Assembly (NCBI GenBank): GCA_009746045.1
Contig: RPFO01001704.1
Location: forward strand, 1-61,414
DNA length: 61,414 bases
Reading direction: 5' to 3'
Origin: Mesostigma viride
Taxonomy: Eukaryota > Streptophyta > Mesostigmatophyceae > Mesostigmatales > Mesostigmataceae
Part shown: one piece after another, positions 1-11,764 of the stretch
How the letters are laid out: every line of letters starts with the position of its first letter
Position numbering within the stretch: the first letter of the stretch is position 1
Made by a program: the position numbers and the translations under genes
The notes under the pieces: model-generated
Database searches by the model: none
Seen by the model: only the letters and a program-made list of their open reading frames with translations
Told to the model about the DNA's origin: nothing

Positions 1-3000
1 AAACCCTAAACCCTAAACCCTAAACCCTAAACCCTAAACCCTAAACCCTAAACCCTAAACCCTAAACCCTAAACCCTAAACCCTAAACCCTAAACCCTAA
101 ACCCTAAACCCTAAACCCTAAACCCTAAAACCCTAAACCCTAAACCCTAAACCCTAAACCCTAAACCCTAAACCCTAAACCCTAAACCCTAAACCCTAAA
201 CCCTAAACCCTAAACCCTAAACCCTAAACCCTAAACCCTAAACCCTAAACCCTAAACCCTAAACCCTAAACCCTAAACCCTAAACCCTAAACCCTAAACC
301 CTAAACCCTAAACCCTAAACCCTAAACCCTAAACCCTAAACCCTAAACCCTAAACCCTAAACCCTAAACCCTAAACCCTAAACCCTAAACCCTAAACCCT
401 AAACCCTAAACCCTAAACCCTAAACCCTAAACCCTAAACCCTAAACCCTAAACCCTAAACCCTAAACCCTAAACCCTAAACCCTAAACCCTAAACCCTAA
501 ACCCTAAACCCTAAACCCTAAACCCTAAACCCTAAACCCTAAACCCTAAACCCTAAACCCTAAACCCTAAACCCTAAACCCTAAACCCTAAACCCTAAAC
601 CCTAAACCCTAAACCCTAAACCCTAAACCCTAAACCCTAAACCCTAAACCCTAAACCCTAAACCCTAAACCCTAAACCCTAAACCCTAAACCCTAAACCC
701 TAAACCCTAAACCCTAAACCCTAAACCCTAAACCCTAAACCCTAAACCCTAAACCCTAAACCCTAAACCCTAAACCCTAAACCCTAAACCCTAAACCCTA
801 AACCCTAAACCCTAAACCCTAAACCCTAAACCCTAAACCCTAAACCCTAAACCCTAAACCCTAAACCCTAAACCCTAAACCCTAAACCCTAAACCCTAAA
901 CCCTAAACCCTAAACCCTAAACCCTAAACCCTAAACCCTAAACCCTAAACCCTAAACCCTAAACCCTAAACCCTAAACCCTAAACCCTAAACCCTAAACC
1001 CTAAACCCTAAACCCTAAACCCTAAACCCTAAACCCTAAACCCTAAACCCTAAACCCTAAACCCTAAACCCTAAACCCTAAACCCTAAACCCTAAACCCT
1101 AAACCCTAAACCCTAAACCCTAAACCCTAAACCCTAAACCCTAAACCCTAAACCCTAAACCCTAAACCCTAAACCCTAAACCCTAAACCCTAAACCCTAA
1201 ACCCTAAACCCTAAACCCTAAACCCTAAACCCTAAACCCTAAACCCTAAACCCTAAACCCTAAACCCTAAACCCTAAACCCTAAACCCTAAACCCTAAAC
1301 CCTAAACCCTAAACCCTAAACCCTAAACCCTAAACCCTAAACCCTAAACCCTAAACCCTAAACCCTAAACCCTAAACCCTAAACCCTAAACCCTAAACCC
1401 TAAACCCTAAACCCTAAACCCTAAACCCTAAACCCTAAACCCTAAACCCTAAACCCTAAACCCTAAACCCTAAACCCTAAACCCTAAACCCTAAACCCTA
1501 AACCCTAAACCCTAAACCCTAAACCCTAAACCCTAAACCCTAAACCCTAAACCCTAAACCCTAAACCCTAAACCCTAAACCCTAAACCCTAAACCCTAAA
1601 CCCTAAACCCTAAACCCTAAACCCTAAACCCTAAACCCTAAACCCTAAACCCTAAACCCTAAACCCTAAACCCTAAACCCTAAACCCTAAACCCTAAACC
1701 CTAAACCCTAAACCCTAAACCCTAAACCCTAAACCCTAAACCCTAAACCCTAAACCCTAAACCCTAAACCCTAAACCCTAAACCCTAAACCCTAAACCCT
1801 AAACCCTAAACCCTAAACCCTAAACCCTAAACCCTAAACCCTAAACCCTAAACCCTAAACCCTAAACCCTAAACCCTAAACCCTAAACCCTAAACCCTAA
1901 ACCCTAAACCCTAAACCCTAAACCCTAAACCCTAAACCCTAAACCCTAAACCCTAAACCCTAAACCCTAAACCCTAAACCCTAAACCCTAAACCCTAAAC
2001 CCTAAACCCTAAACCCTAAACCCTAAACCCTAAACCCTAAACCCTAAACCCTAAACCCTAAACCCTAAACCCTAAACCCTAAACCCTAAACCCTAAACCC
2101 TAAACCCTAAACCCTAAACCCTAAACCCTAAACCCTAAACCCTAAACCCTAAACCCTAAACCCTAAACCCTAAACCCTAAACCCTAAACCCTAAACCCTA
2201 AACCCTAAACCCTAAACCCTAAACCCTAAACCCTAAACCCTAAACCCTAAACCCTAAACCCTAAACCCTAAACCCTAAACCCTAAACCCTAAACCCTAAA
2301 CCCTAAACCCTAAACCCTAAACCCTAAACCCTAAACCCTAAACCCTAAACCCTAAACCCTAAACCCTAAACCCTAAACCCTAAACCCTAAACCCTAAACC
2401 CTAAACCCTAAACCCTAAACCCTAAACCCTAAACCCTAAACCCTAAACCCTAAACCCTAAACCCTAAACCCTAAACCCTAAACCCTAAACCCTAAACCCT
2501 AAACCCTAAACCCTAAACCCTAAACCCTAAACCCTAAACCCTAAACCCTAAACCCTAAACCCTAAACCCTAAACCCTAAACCCTAAACCCTAAACCCTAA
2601 ACCCTAAACCCTAAACCCTAAACCCTAAACCCTAAACCCTAAACCCTAAACCCTAAACCCTAAACCCTAAACCCTAAACCCTAAACCCTAAACCCTAAAC
2701 CCTAAACCCTAAACCCTAAACCCTAAACCCTAAACCCTAAACCCTAAACCCTAAACCCTAAACCCTAAACCCTAAACCCTAAACCCTAAACCCTAAACCC
2801 TAAACCCTAAACCCTAAACCCTAAACCCTAAACCCTAAACCCTAAACCCTAAACCCTAAACCCTAAACCCTAAACCCTAAACCCTAAACCCTAAACCCTA
2901 AACCCTAAACCCTAAACCCTAAACCCTAAACCCTAAACCCTAAACCCTAAACCCTAAACCCTAAACCCTAAACCCTAAACCCTAAACCCTAAACCCTAAA

Positions 3001-4354
3001 CCCTAAACCCTAAACCCTAAACCCTAAACCCTAAACCCTAAACCCTAAACCCTAAACCCTAAACCCTAAACCCTAAACCCTAAACCCTAAACCCTAAACC
3101 CTAAACCCTAAACCCTAAACCCTAAACCCTAAACCCTAAACCCTAAACCCTAAACCCTAAACCCTAAACCCTAAACCCTAAACCCTAAACCCTAAACCCT
3201 AAACCCTAAACCCTAAACCCTAAACCCTAAACCCTAAACCCTAAACCCTAAACCCTAAACCCTAAACCCTAAACCCTAAACCCTAAACCCTAAACCCTAA
3301 ACCCTAAACCCTAAACCCTAAACCCTAAACCCTAAACCCTAAACCCTAAACCCTAAACCCTAAACCCTAAACCCTAAACCCTAAACCCTAAACCCTAAAC
3401 CCTAAACCCTAAACCCTAAACCCTAAACCCTAAACCCTAAACCCTAAACCCTAAACCCTAAACCCTAAACCCTAAACCCTAAACCCTAAACCCTAAACCC
3501 TAAACCCTAAACCCTAAACCCTAAACCCTAAACCCTAAACCCTAAACCCTAAACCCTAAACCCTAAACCCTAAACCCTAAACCCTAAACCCTAAACCCTA
3601 AACCCTAAACCCTAAACCCTAAACCCTAAACCCTAAACCCTAAACCCTAAACCCTAAACCCTAAACCCTAAACCCTAAACCCTAAACCCTAAACCCTAAA
3701 CCCTAAACCCTAAACCCTAAACCCTAAACCCTAAACCCTAAACCCTAAACCCTAAACCCTAAACCCTAAACCCTAAACCCTAAACCCTAAACCCTAAACC
3801 CTAAACCCTAAACCCTAAACCCTAAACCCTAAACCCTAAACCCTAAACCCTAAACCCTAAACCCTAAACCCTAAACCCTAAACCCTAAACCCTAAACCCT
3901 AAACCCTAAACCCTAAACCCTAAACCCTAAACCCTAAACCCTAAACCCTAAACCCTAAACCCTAAACCCTAAACCCTAAACCCTAAACCCTAAACCCTAA
4001 ACCCTAAACCCTAAACCCTAAACCCTAAACCCTAAACCCTAAACCCTAAACCCTAAACCCTAAACCCTAAACCCTAAACCCTAAACCCTAAACCCTAAAC
4101 CCTAAACCCTAAACCCTAAACCCTAAACCCTAAACCCTAAACCCTAAACCCTAAACCCTAAACCCTAAACCCTAAACCCTAAACCCTAAACCCTAAACCC
4201 TAAACCCTAAACCCTAAACCCTAAACCCTAAACCCTAAACCCTAAACCCTAAACCCTAAACCCTAAACCCTAAACCCTAAACCCTAAACCCTAAACCCTA
4301 AACCCTAAACCCTAAACCCTAAACCCTAAACCCTAAACCCTAAACCCTAAACCC
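1..4354. repeat. Telomere, (CCCTAAA)n
   Basis: About 620 head-to-tail copies of CCCTAAA run from base 1 to the junction near 4354. This is the Arabidopsis-type telomere (TTTAGGG on the G-strand). The C-rich strand reads 5' to 3' into the chromosome, so this is the true left end. The array is almost perfectly homogeneous; one eight-base variant (CCCTAAAA) lies near 123-130. The array stops abruptly in a C-run and passes straight into satellite DNA with no degenerate telomeric transition zone. Confidence 0.98.
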
Positions 4355-6900
4355 CCCTGGAGCGCCCCAGCAACTGCGCCAAGAAAGTAAACGGCAGGGC
4401 GCGTGCAGGAAGACAAGAATGATCGCGGTCGTCATATAATGGGTATTGTTTCCATCATCGTAGCGTGTTTTAGCGACCCAACGACATCAGCCCCGACTAC
4501 AGAAAGGCGCAAAAGACACATGGGGTGCGTACCTGGATTGTCTTGCGCCATAATAGGGGTGTGCGCTGGTAGCCCGGGGCCATCACCCCCCTGGAGCGCC
4601 CCGGCAACTGCGCCAAGAAAGTAAACGGCAAGGCGCGTGCAGGAAGACAAGAATGATCGCGGTCGTCATAATGGGTAACGTTTCCAGCATCGTCGCGTCT
4701 TTTAGCGACCCAACGACATCAGCCCCGACTACAGAAAGGCGCAAAAGACACATGGGGTGCGTACCTGGATTGTCTTGCGCCATAATAGGGGTGTGCGCTG
4801 GTAGCCCCGGGCCATCACCCCCCTGGAGCGCCCCGGCAACTGCGCCAAGAAAGTAAACGGCAAGGCGCGTGCAGGAAGACAAGAATGATCGCGGTCGTCA
4901 TAATGGGTATTGTTTCCATCATCGTAGCGTGTTTTAGCGACCCAACGACATCAGCCCCGACTATAGAAAGGCGCAAAAGACACATGGGGTGCGTACCTGG
5001 ATTGTCTTGCGCCATAATAGGGGTGTGCGCTGGTAGCCCGGGGCCATCACCCCCTGGAGCGCCCCGGCAACTGCGCCAAGAAAGTAAACGGCAAGGCGCG
5101 TGCAGGAAGACAAGAATGATCGCGGTCGTCATAATGGGTAACGTTTCCAGCATCGTAGCGTGTTTTAGCGACCCAACGACATCAGCCCCGACTACAGAAA
5201 GGCGCAAAAGACACATGGGGTGCGTACCTGGATTGTCTTGCGCCATAATAGGGGTGTGCGCTGGTAGCCCGGGGCCATCACCCCCCTGGAGCGCCCCAGC
5301 AACTGCGCCAAGAAAGTAAACGGCAGGGCGCGTGCAGGAAGACAAGAATGATCACGGTCGTCATATAATGGGTATTGTTTCCATCATCGTAGCGTGTTTT
5401 AGCGACCCAACGACATCAGCCCCGACTACAGAAAGGCGCAAAAGACACATGGGGTGCGTACCTGGATTGTCTTGCGCCATAATAGGGGTGTGCGCTGGTA
5501 GCCCGAGGCCATCACCCCCCTGGAGCGCCCCAGCAACTGCGCCAAGAAAGTAAACGGCAAGGCGCGTGCAGGAAGACAAGAATGATCGCGGTCGTCATAA
5601 TGGGTAACGTTTCCAGCATCGTAGCGTGTTTTAGCGACCCAACGACATCAGCCCCGACTACAGAAAGGCGCAAAAGACACATGGGGTGCGTACCTGGATT
5701 GTCTTGCGCCATAATAGGGGTGTGCGCTGGTAGCCCCGGGCCATCACCCCCTGGAGCGCCCCGGCAACTGCGCCAAGAAAGTAAACGGCAAGGCGCGTGC
5801 AGGAAGACAAGAATGATCGCGGTCGTCATAATGGGTAAAGTTTCCAGCATCGTAGCGTGTTTTAGCGACCCAACGACATCAGCCCCGACTACAGAAAGGC
5901 GCAAAAGACACATGGGGTGCGTACCTGGATTGTCTTGCGCCATAATAGGGGTGTGCGCTGGTAGCCCCGGGCCATCACCCCCCTGGAGCGCCCCGGCAAC
6001 TGCGCCAAGAAAGTAAACGGCAAGGCGCGTGCAGGAAGACAAGAATGATCGCGGTCGTCATAATGGGTATTGTTTCCAGCATCGTAGCGTGTTTTAGCGA
6101 CCCAACGACATCAGCCCCGACTACAGAAAGGCGCAAAAGACACATGGGGTGCGTACCTGGATTGTCTTGCGCCATAATAGGGGTGTGCGCTGGTAGCCCG
6201 GGGCCATCACCCCCTGGAGCGCCCCGGCAACTGCGCCAAGAAAGTAAACGGCAAGGCGCGTGCAGGAAGACAAGAATGATCGCGGTCGTCATAATGGGTA
6301 AAGTTTCCATCATCGTAGCGTGTTTTAGCGACCCAACGACATCAGCCCCGACTACAGAAAGGCGCAAAAGACACATGGGGTGCGTACCTGGATTGTCTTG
6401 CGCCATAATAGGGGTGTGCGCTGGTAGCCCGGGGCCATCACCCCCCTGGAGCGCCCCGGCAACTGCGCCAAGAAAGTAAACGGCAAGGCGCGTGCAGGAA
6501 GACAAGAATGATCGCGGTCGTCATAATGGGTAACGTTTCCAGCACCGTAGCGTGTTTTAGCGACCCAACGACATCAGCCCTGACTACAGAAAGGCGCAAA
6601 AGACACATGGGGTGCGTACCTGGATTGTCTTGCGCCATAATAGGGGTGTGCGCTGGTAGCCCGGGGCCATCACCCCCCTGGAGCGCCCCGGCAACTGCGC
6701 CAAGAAAGTAAACGGCAAGGCGCGTGCAGGAAGACAAGAATGATCGCGGTCATCATAATGCCAGGGTAACGTTTCCAGCACCGTAGCGTGTTTTAGCGAC
6801 CCAACGACATCAGCCCCGACTACAGAAAGGCGCAAAAGACACATGGGGTGCGTACCTGGACTGTCTTGCGCCATGCATAGGGGACGTGTGCGCTGGCATG
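4355..6900. repeat. Subtelomeric satellite, 231-234 bp units
   Basis: Eleven near-identical tandem units start at about 4361, 4595, 4827, 5058, 5290, 5524, 5755, 5987, 6218, 6450 and 6682, with a degenerate end near 6900. Spacing is 231-234 bp. Length differences come from a variable C-run before CTGGAGCGCC and an extra TA in two units. The first and fifth units share the TA insertion and a GTATTG variant, hinting at an older four-unit higher-order period of 929 bp. The repeats are open in several frames on both strands, but the unit length is not a multiple of three and the frames are not maintained, so I do not call genes here. Confidence 0.95.
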
Positions 6901-6913
6901 CCGACAACAGCGG

Positions 6914-6978
6914 TCATAATCATGATCATCATAATCATGATCATCATAATCATGATCATCATAATCATGATCATCATT
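6914..6978. repeat. 12-bp microsatellite (ATCATAATCATG)n
   Basis: About five copies of a 12-base AT-rich unit made of CATGATCAT-type words lie at the proximal end of the satellite. The same sequence is reused at the left edge of the 253-bp duplication that follows. Confidence 0.85.
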
Positions 6979-7470
6979 AGAATTGATGACATGATTTTGG
7001 TCCGGCAAATCATGGGCATCGTATCAGAATATGGGATATAGCGTTTAATCTCACAATGGTGCAGGCGCTACCGTAATTTCTTTCATTTATTGTCGGTGGT
7101 TTCGCTTACAGCACTGTAGATAGCAGCTGTTGAGCATTTCTTTCATTTTTTTCATTTCGGGCGCATTGCTGGTGCCGAGTACATATCCGTTAGGTTGCCT
7201 GCCGTGAAATGGCGCAATCATGATCATCATTAGAATTGATGACATGATTTTGGTCCGGCAAATCATGGGCATCGTATCAGAATATGGGATATAGCGTTTA
7301 ATCTCACAATGGTGCAGGCGCTACCGTAATTTCTTTCATTTATTGTCGGTGGTTTCGCTTACAGCACTGTAGATAGCAGCTGATGAGCATTTCTTTCATT
7401 TTTTTCATTTCGGGCGCATTGCTGGTGCCGAGTACATATCCGTTAATTAGGTTGCCTGCCGTGCAGCCTG
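6963..7470. repeat. Two-copy tandem duplication, 253-bp period
   Basis: The segment from ATGATCATCATTAGAATTG through the TTTCATTTCGGGCGCATTG motif occurs at about 6963-7200 and again at about 7216-7470. Only a few bases differ between the copies. No coding signal was recognised. Confidence 0.85.
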
Positions 7471-7489
7471 TACACCTTTCTGCTACCGT

Positions 7490-7519
7490 GTTGTTGTTGT
7501 TGTTGTTGTTGTTGTTGTG
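7490..7519. repeat. (TTG)n microsatellite
   Basis: About ten uninterrupted TTG triplets follow the 253-bp duplication. The next 250 bases up to the LTR relic hold no recognisable feature. Confidence 0.8.
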
Positions 7520-7773
7520 TCCCACGGCCCCTTCTGCGTGCAAATTCGGGACATGGCCTGACCCCCGACCCCTTATGCTTGCAAATTCGGGACAAATTCG
7601 GTGGATGTATGGATGGATGGATTGACGGATTTTCATCCCCTATTCCTATGTTTTCTCACGTGTACGGCCTTATAAGCTTCGCCAATTCTGGCGAACCTAA
7701 CGGTTCTTCCGAAAATTGGCTCCGGGCAAGTTGCAAACACGCATGTTACTTGATTTGATTTAATTTTAATTTT

Positions 7774-8156
7774 AACGTTCCTCTCACTGGCCGCGCCGCC
7801 AGTGACCGTTGGGTGCAGACCGTTGGCCCGAGGCCGCACGATGACAGGTAGCAGTCTAGTCACGGCATCGTGTGATCACAGATCAATGCACGCTGCAGTA
7901 CGTTCCCTATCTAGGATACTCTAGTGCCGTCCAATGACAGGACACTACGTATACTGGGTACTGACATCTGTCACGTACCCCAGTACCCAAAGTACCTATC
8001 TAGGGAAATGTATGTGACTCGACTAGCAGTCCTATCTGCATAGCCCACGTGGTATTTATATTCACATACCAACGTAGTAGGTTTACAAGGCTTATTCATA
8101 CGTTGTATTCACAATGCCTTTGAGACTTCGTCTGCAGCAAAGCATGGAGACTAACT
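7774..8156 (-). mobile_element. LTR relic of the element-B family
   Basis: These 383 bases match positions 94-473 of the 473-bp LTR of element B (32777-33156) at well over 90 percent by eye. They share the terminal CTAACT that closes the LTR on the plus strand. The first 93 bases of the LTR are missing and are replaced by AT-rich sequence. No second LTR or coding sequence is attached, so it is a truncated solo LTR or an LTR fragment, in the same orientation as element B. Confidence 0.85.
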
Positions 8157-8833
8157 CCGGGCTGCAGACGTAATTGCATTTTAGTATGGAGAGGGGAAGG
8201 GGATCGCTGTTCTGTGCTATCGTACGCCTTTGATCGCTTGTCGATAACGCAGTACCCAAAACCAATGAATGATACTTTCCGGTGAAATGGGTGTTATTTT
8301 TATTTCCATGTATCAGTTAAGTTAACTCGTCGTCTGTCCCTGGTCCTCTACGGAGGACTGAGTTGAACTCAGTCCTCTCTAGAGGACCGAGTTTTTGGGT
8401 TTCGTAGAAAATTCGCCACGGTCAGAATGTTTGTCAAAAAAATTCTCTCAAAATTTATTCAAATACAGTCATTCCCGCGTTAAGTTGCGATCGCGCCCTA
8501 AAACTTTGCGCCGCAACTTAACGCGGGAACGCAACTTAACGGTAGAATTAGGCTAGCAGCCGACCACCTCCTCCTCTCACGGACTTCTATACGGCATTCG
8601 ACAGCTCTCGTCAAGCCCGATCCAGCTGCAGCGTCAAAGCCGGCCAAAGTCCATTTTCCAGGTCAGATATTTTGGACAAAGGCGGGCAGCAAAACACGCC
8701 GTGGGCAGCCACGCAGTGAGTGCCTGCGTTTTATACCACAAAATAATGTGTGTTTTTACCCTCTGACTTCGGCTCTCTTTTTGGCGGGTTACTTAATTGC
8801 CGACCGGCTTCACACGTTTGACTGTGACAAAAC

Positions 8834-8899
8834 ATGGGAACAGTCGTGAGGGAAGCTTCATTTACTGTCAATGATGGCCTGCATGTAAACACCGGCTAT
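8834..8899 (+). pseudogene. HIRAN-domain ORF fragment
   Basis: The first 20 or so codons (starting MGTVVREASFTV) match the start of the intact HIRAN ORF at 18308. The preceding 30 bases (CCGGCTTCACA...ACAAAACATG) are also conserved. The copy is cut at 8899 by LINE fragment Y. After that insertion the sequence no longer aligns clearly, so the domain is broken. Confidence 0.7.
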
Positions 8900-9327
8900 G
8901 GATATGGCTACGCACGACGATGCTTCACACCACTGATATGGCAAGTTCGCAACGAGACCGTATTCACGTTACGTGCCGCGTACACGAGAGGTGCCGTGGT
9001 CCGCCGGTTTATCTCCTCTTGGAACCTGGCTATGCGTCGTTACTGGCTCCTAGCGACGGAACAACACAAAGTATGGGACCCGGGCCCTAACAATGACACC
9101 CCCAGCCCACTGGAAGTCTTCCATGCACTCATGGGCATGAACCAGGTCTTTACACTTATGCCGGATGACGATATATCTACAGTACAATGGCTACCTTGGT
9201 CGCAGGGCGCGCCTTCTTAATGCGGGCACCCCAATTTAGGCACAACTAGGCATTTCAGGCTATTTTTGGCATACCTGGGTCACCTTAACTGTTATATGGA
9301 AATAAACTAACACCCATTTCACCGGAA
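8900..9327 (+). mobile_element. 5'-truncated LINE (fragment Y) with 13-bp TSD
   Basis: The insert encodes a LINE C-terminus (GYARRCFTPLIWQVRNETVF through MPDDDISTVQWLPW, stop near 9220) followed by a 3' UTR ending ATTTCACCGGAA. It is bounded by a direct repeat AAACACCGGCTAT at 8887-8899 and 9328-9340, the signature of target-primed reverse transcription. The coding part is homologous to the inverted fragment X (11410-11764), and its first few codons match the LINE at 15425. Confidence 0.85.
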
Positions 9328-9356
9328 AAACACCGGCTATAACTGATAACAGCATG

Positions 9357-9389
9357 GAGGCCACAGGCAGCGAGACTGCCTGTGGCCTC
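9357..9389. repeat. Perfect 14-bp hairpin
   Basis: GAGGCCACAGGCAG and its exact complement are separated by five bases (CGAGA). It lies just downstream of the LINE Y target duplication, inside the nested TIR element. Function unknown. Confidence 0.7.
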
Positions 9390-9823
9390 AACGACCTTGT
9401 CTTTGCCGCCCTTCTGTCGGTGGTGCATTTGGCATGATCGATGATGGTGGTAATTATTTCCTGCAAGATGTCTCAATTACAGACCCTGCATGGTCGTGGA
9501 TGATTCTTAAGTACCGCAGCCCGCAGGCTGCAAAACTGAATTTGTAAGGTTGCATTCGCGCTTTTCACCTAAACGGCCAGCAGGCGGGGAAATTTGCGCG
9601 CGAGTGGGGCTTGCCGCCTAAAATCACGTAGCGGGTCCGGACTTGGCAAAAAATGGCCTCCTGCGCGGCCAAAAATGGCCTGACACCTACAAATTGAGTC
9701 ATTACCGCGTTAAGTTGCGATGGCCCCCATGCTTAAGTTGCGGTCGCCCCCCAAACTTCGGCGCCGCAACTTAACGCGGGAACGCAACCTTAAGAAACGC
9801 AACTTAACGCGGGAATGACTGTA

Positions 9824-11330
9824 CTACGTGAAAAGATCTTTCTTGGACATATTTTTGGGATTTTTTTGGATTTGGTATGAGCGGCTAAATGTACGGTCAA
9901 AGTACAGGTGGTAAGGGTACTTTTCCACGTGAAACGCGAGTTCCGGAAATGCACGACCTAGCCATGGCGGCTCGCGCCCATGCATGCAGTTTACGTTTGC
10001 GGACGAGTTAGCTGTCCAAACTCAGGAAATAGATTTAACATGCCCTAAAGATGATAAAAATCAATTTTTAGCTCGCGGGGATGCGATTTACCCGGTGTCG
10101 GCACTGTTCTTGCTGGAAAAATCTGCGATAAGGCAGGTCGACGGAATTGATGACGGCGCTTGCTTTCCGGCGCAATTTCAACGGCTGATAGGTTTCTTTC
10201 TACATTTTAACATGCATTGTATTAGAATAAATTGAGTGACAGTATAGATTTGATGATTTCGACCATTCTGTCACGTCATGGTCTATGTGCCAAAGAGTGC
10301 CACTTTTGCGGGCACCGCCTGGGCCAAGGTAACGCCAGCCGTGCCAGGTAAAGCCGGATAATCGTTGCCTCTTCGTTCCTTGATGTTCGTACATGAGTTT
10401 AAGCTTGCGAGGCGTTGTCAGGTTCAGGTCTTGATGCTGTTTCTTGACCGTTGCCTGCCCCTCTCTAAAACCCCCTTTTCAGATGATGTTAGCAGGCATT
10501 TGCCTTAACCCAGTGTAGTTGTGCAGGGTTTTAGGAGCTGTGCAGGTTTAAACACCTTCGTAGATGTTAGTTATTCTCTTGCTACGTTCATACTGCATGA
10601 TTGTGTGGCCACGGGCTGCGTCAAGGGTGCATTCAAGCTTTTACGGGTGAGTGAAAAGTCTTGGTGACAAACCACTGCCATCATGTGCCAGCAACTATGT
10701 TGGCCACATCATGGCAAGGCAAAACAGTCATAGCCATATCTATTGTTGTTAGAAACAATGGAAATATGCTTAACCTACCCATTATATTGGTGGTTGACAC
10801 TTATAACATAACCCTTTGTTGGTAGGTATCCAAGCGCCCATTCCCTACATGCATGCATAGGCTCTCACTACATGATAAGGTATGATATACCTGAAGTATG
10901 ATGATGCAAGTGTGTTGTCCTGTAATGCTTGAAGGGAAATGAGTTGATTGGGATGGTTGGTGGCCACGGTATTGTGTAGTATGACCGCACTTACATGCTA
11001 GCAAAGTTAGCAAAAGCCCCATTCCTCTCCTGAGGACTGAGAGTTTTTTAATTGTTTCAGGCAGTTGCAGTGGCCAAAGTGAGCCCAGTTTTTTGCCACG
11101 TTTCAAGAACTATATTGTTTACATGCCTATATTTTTTCTTCATGCACCAGGATTTGATTGAATTTTTCCCACTCGTTCTTATCCCGAAAAATGCAAATTC
11201 GCGAGCGGTGCCCAACGTCCGTGTAATTTTCAGGTGTTCGGGTCAAGTTTTCACATATGCAGTATTTTTGCCAACAAAATGACATCTAGTACACCCCCGA
11301 TCCACATCAAAACATTTGGGATGGACCCCC
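9824..11330. other. Unassigned body of the TTAA element
   Basis: About 1.5 kb between the nested TIR element and the right subterminal palindromes. The longest plausible reading frame (9984-10235, plus, 83 codons) resembles nothing I know and has no neighbouring support. No transposase motifs, tandem repeats or RNA genes were seen. Confidence 0.5.
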
Positions 11331-11409
11331 CACCTAGTCGCTACACGCGGTTGAAAGTTGTCAACTCAGTCCTCCTGTGAGGACTGAGTTGGGACAGACG
11401 ACGAGTTAA

Positions 11410-11764
11410 CCCAGGTATGCCACAAATAGCCTAAAGTTACCTAGTTGTGCCTATATTGGGGTGCCCGCATGAATAAGGCGCGCCCTGCGACCATGGTAGC
11501 CATTGTACTGAAGATATATCGGCGTCCGGCATAAGTGTAAAGACCTTGTTCATCCCCATGAGTGCATGGAAGACTTCCAGTGGGCTGTTGGCATCATTGT
11601 TAGGGCCCGGGTCCCATACTTTGTGTTGTTCCGTCGCCAGGAGCCAGTAACGACGCATGGCCAGGTTCCAAGAGGATATAAGTAACCGGCGGACCACGGC
11701 ACCTCTAGTGTACTTGGCACGTTACTAACGTGAAGACGGTCTCGTTGCGTACTTGCCATATGGC
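11410..11764 (-). mobile_element. LINE 3' fragment X, split by the TTAA element
   Basis: On the minus strand this encodes the same LINE C-terminus as fragment Y (SSWNLAMRRYWLLATEQHKV... to QWLPWSQGAP). Its 3' UTR resumes on the other side of the transposon at about 8277-8321, ending with the complement of ATTTCACCGGAA. The two halves align end to end with the uninterrupted UTR of Y, with TTAA standing where Y has GTGA. The coding part contains frame breaks relative to Y. Confidence 0.75.

Larger units (their letters stand above)
8466..9821. mobile_element. TA-flanked TIR element (Tc1/mariner-pogo type), nested
   Basis: A 24-bp terminal inverted repeat beginning CAGTCATTCCCGCGTTAAG occurs at 8466 and, inverted, ends at 9821. 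Both sides are flanked by TA. A TA target with TIRs opening in CAGT is characteristic of Tc1/mariner, particularly pogo/Tigger-like elements. Each end also contains further inverted copies of the CCCGCGTTAAGTTGCG core, so both termini can fold. The only protein-like content is a HIRAN fragment (8834) interrupted by a LINE insertion. No DDE transposase was found. Confidence 0.65.
8326..11405. mobile_element. TTAA-flanked DNA transposon, 3.1 kb
   Basis: Terminal inverted repeats CTCGTCGTCTGTCCC (left) and its reverse complement (right, ending 11405) are each flanked by TTAA (8322-8325 and 11406-11409). Both ends also carry subterminal palindromes built from AACTCAGTCCTC and GAGGACTGAGTT. TTAA duplication is typical of piggyBac and Kolobok elements; I see no transposase, so the copy is non-autonomous or decayed. 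The flanks on the two sides join into one LINE 3' end (fragment X), which shows the target before insertion. Inside lie a nested TA-flanked element (8466-9821) and unassigned sequence. Confidence 0.75.

Noticed and set aside
4403-6907. Families of 70-176-residue ORFs on both strands of the satellite
   Set aside because: They repeat with the 231-234 bp unit, occur on both strands at once, and their frames shift whenever the unit length changes.
8466-8545. The left inverted repeat as a tiny free-standing MITE
   Set aside because: Its outer terminus has no matching end within this stretch; the true partner with TA flank is at 9821.
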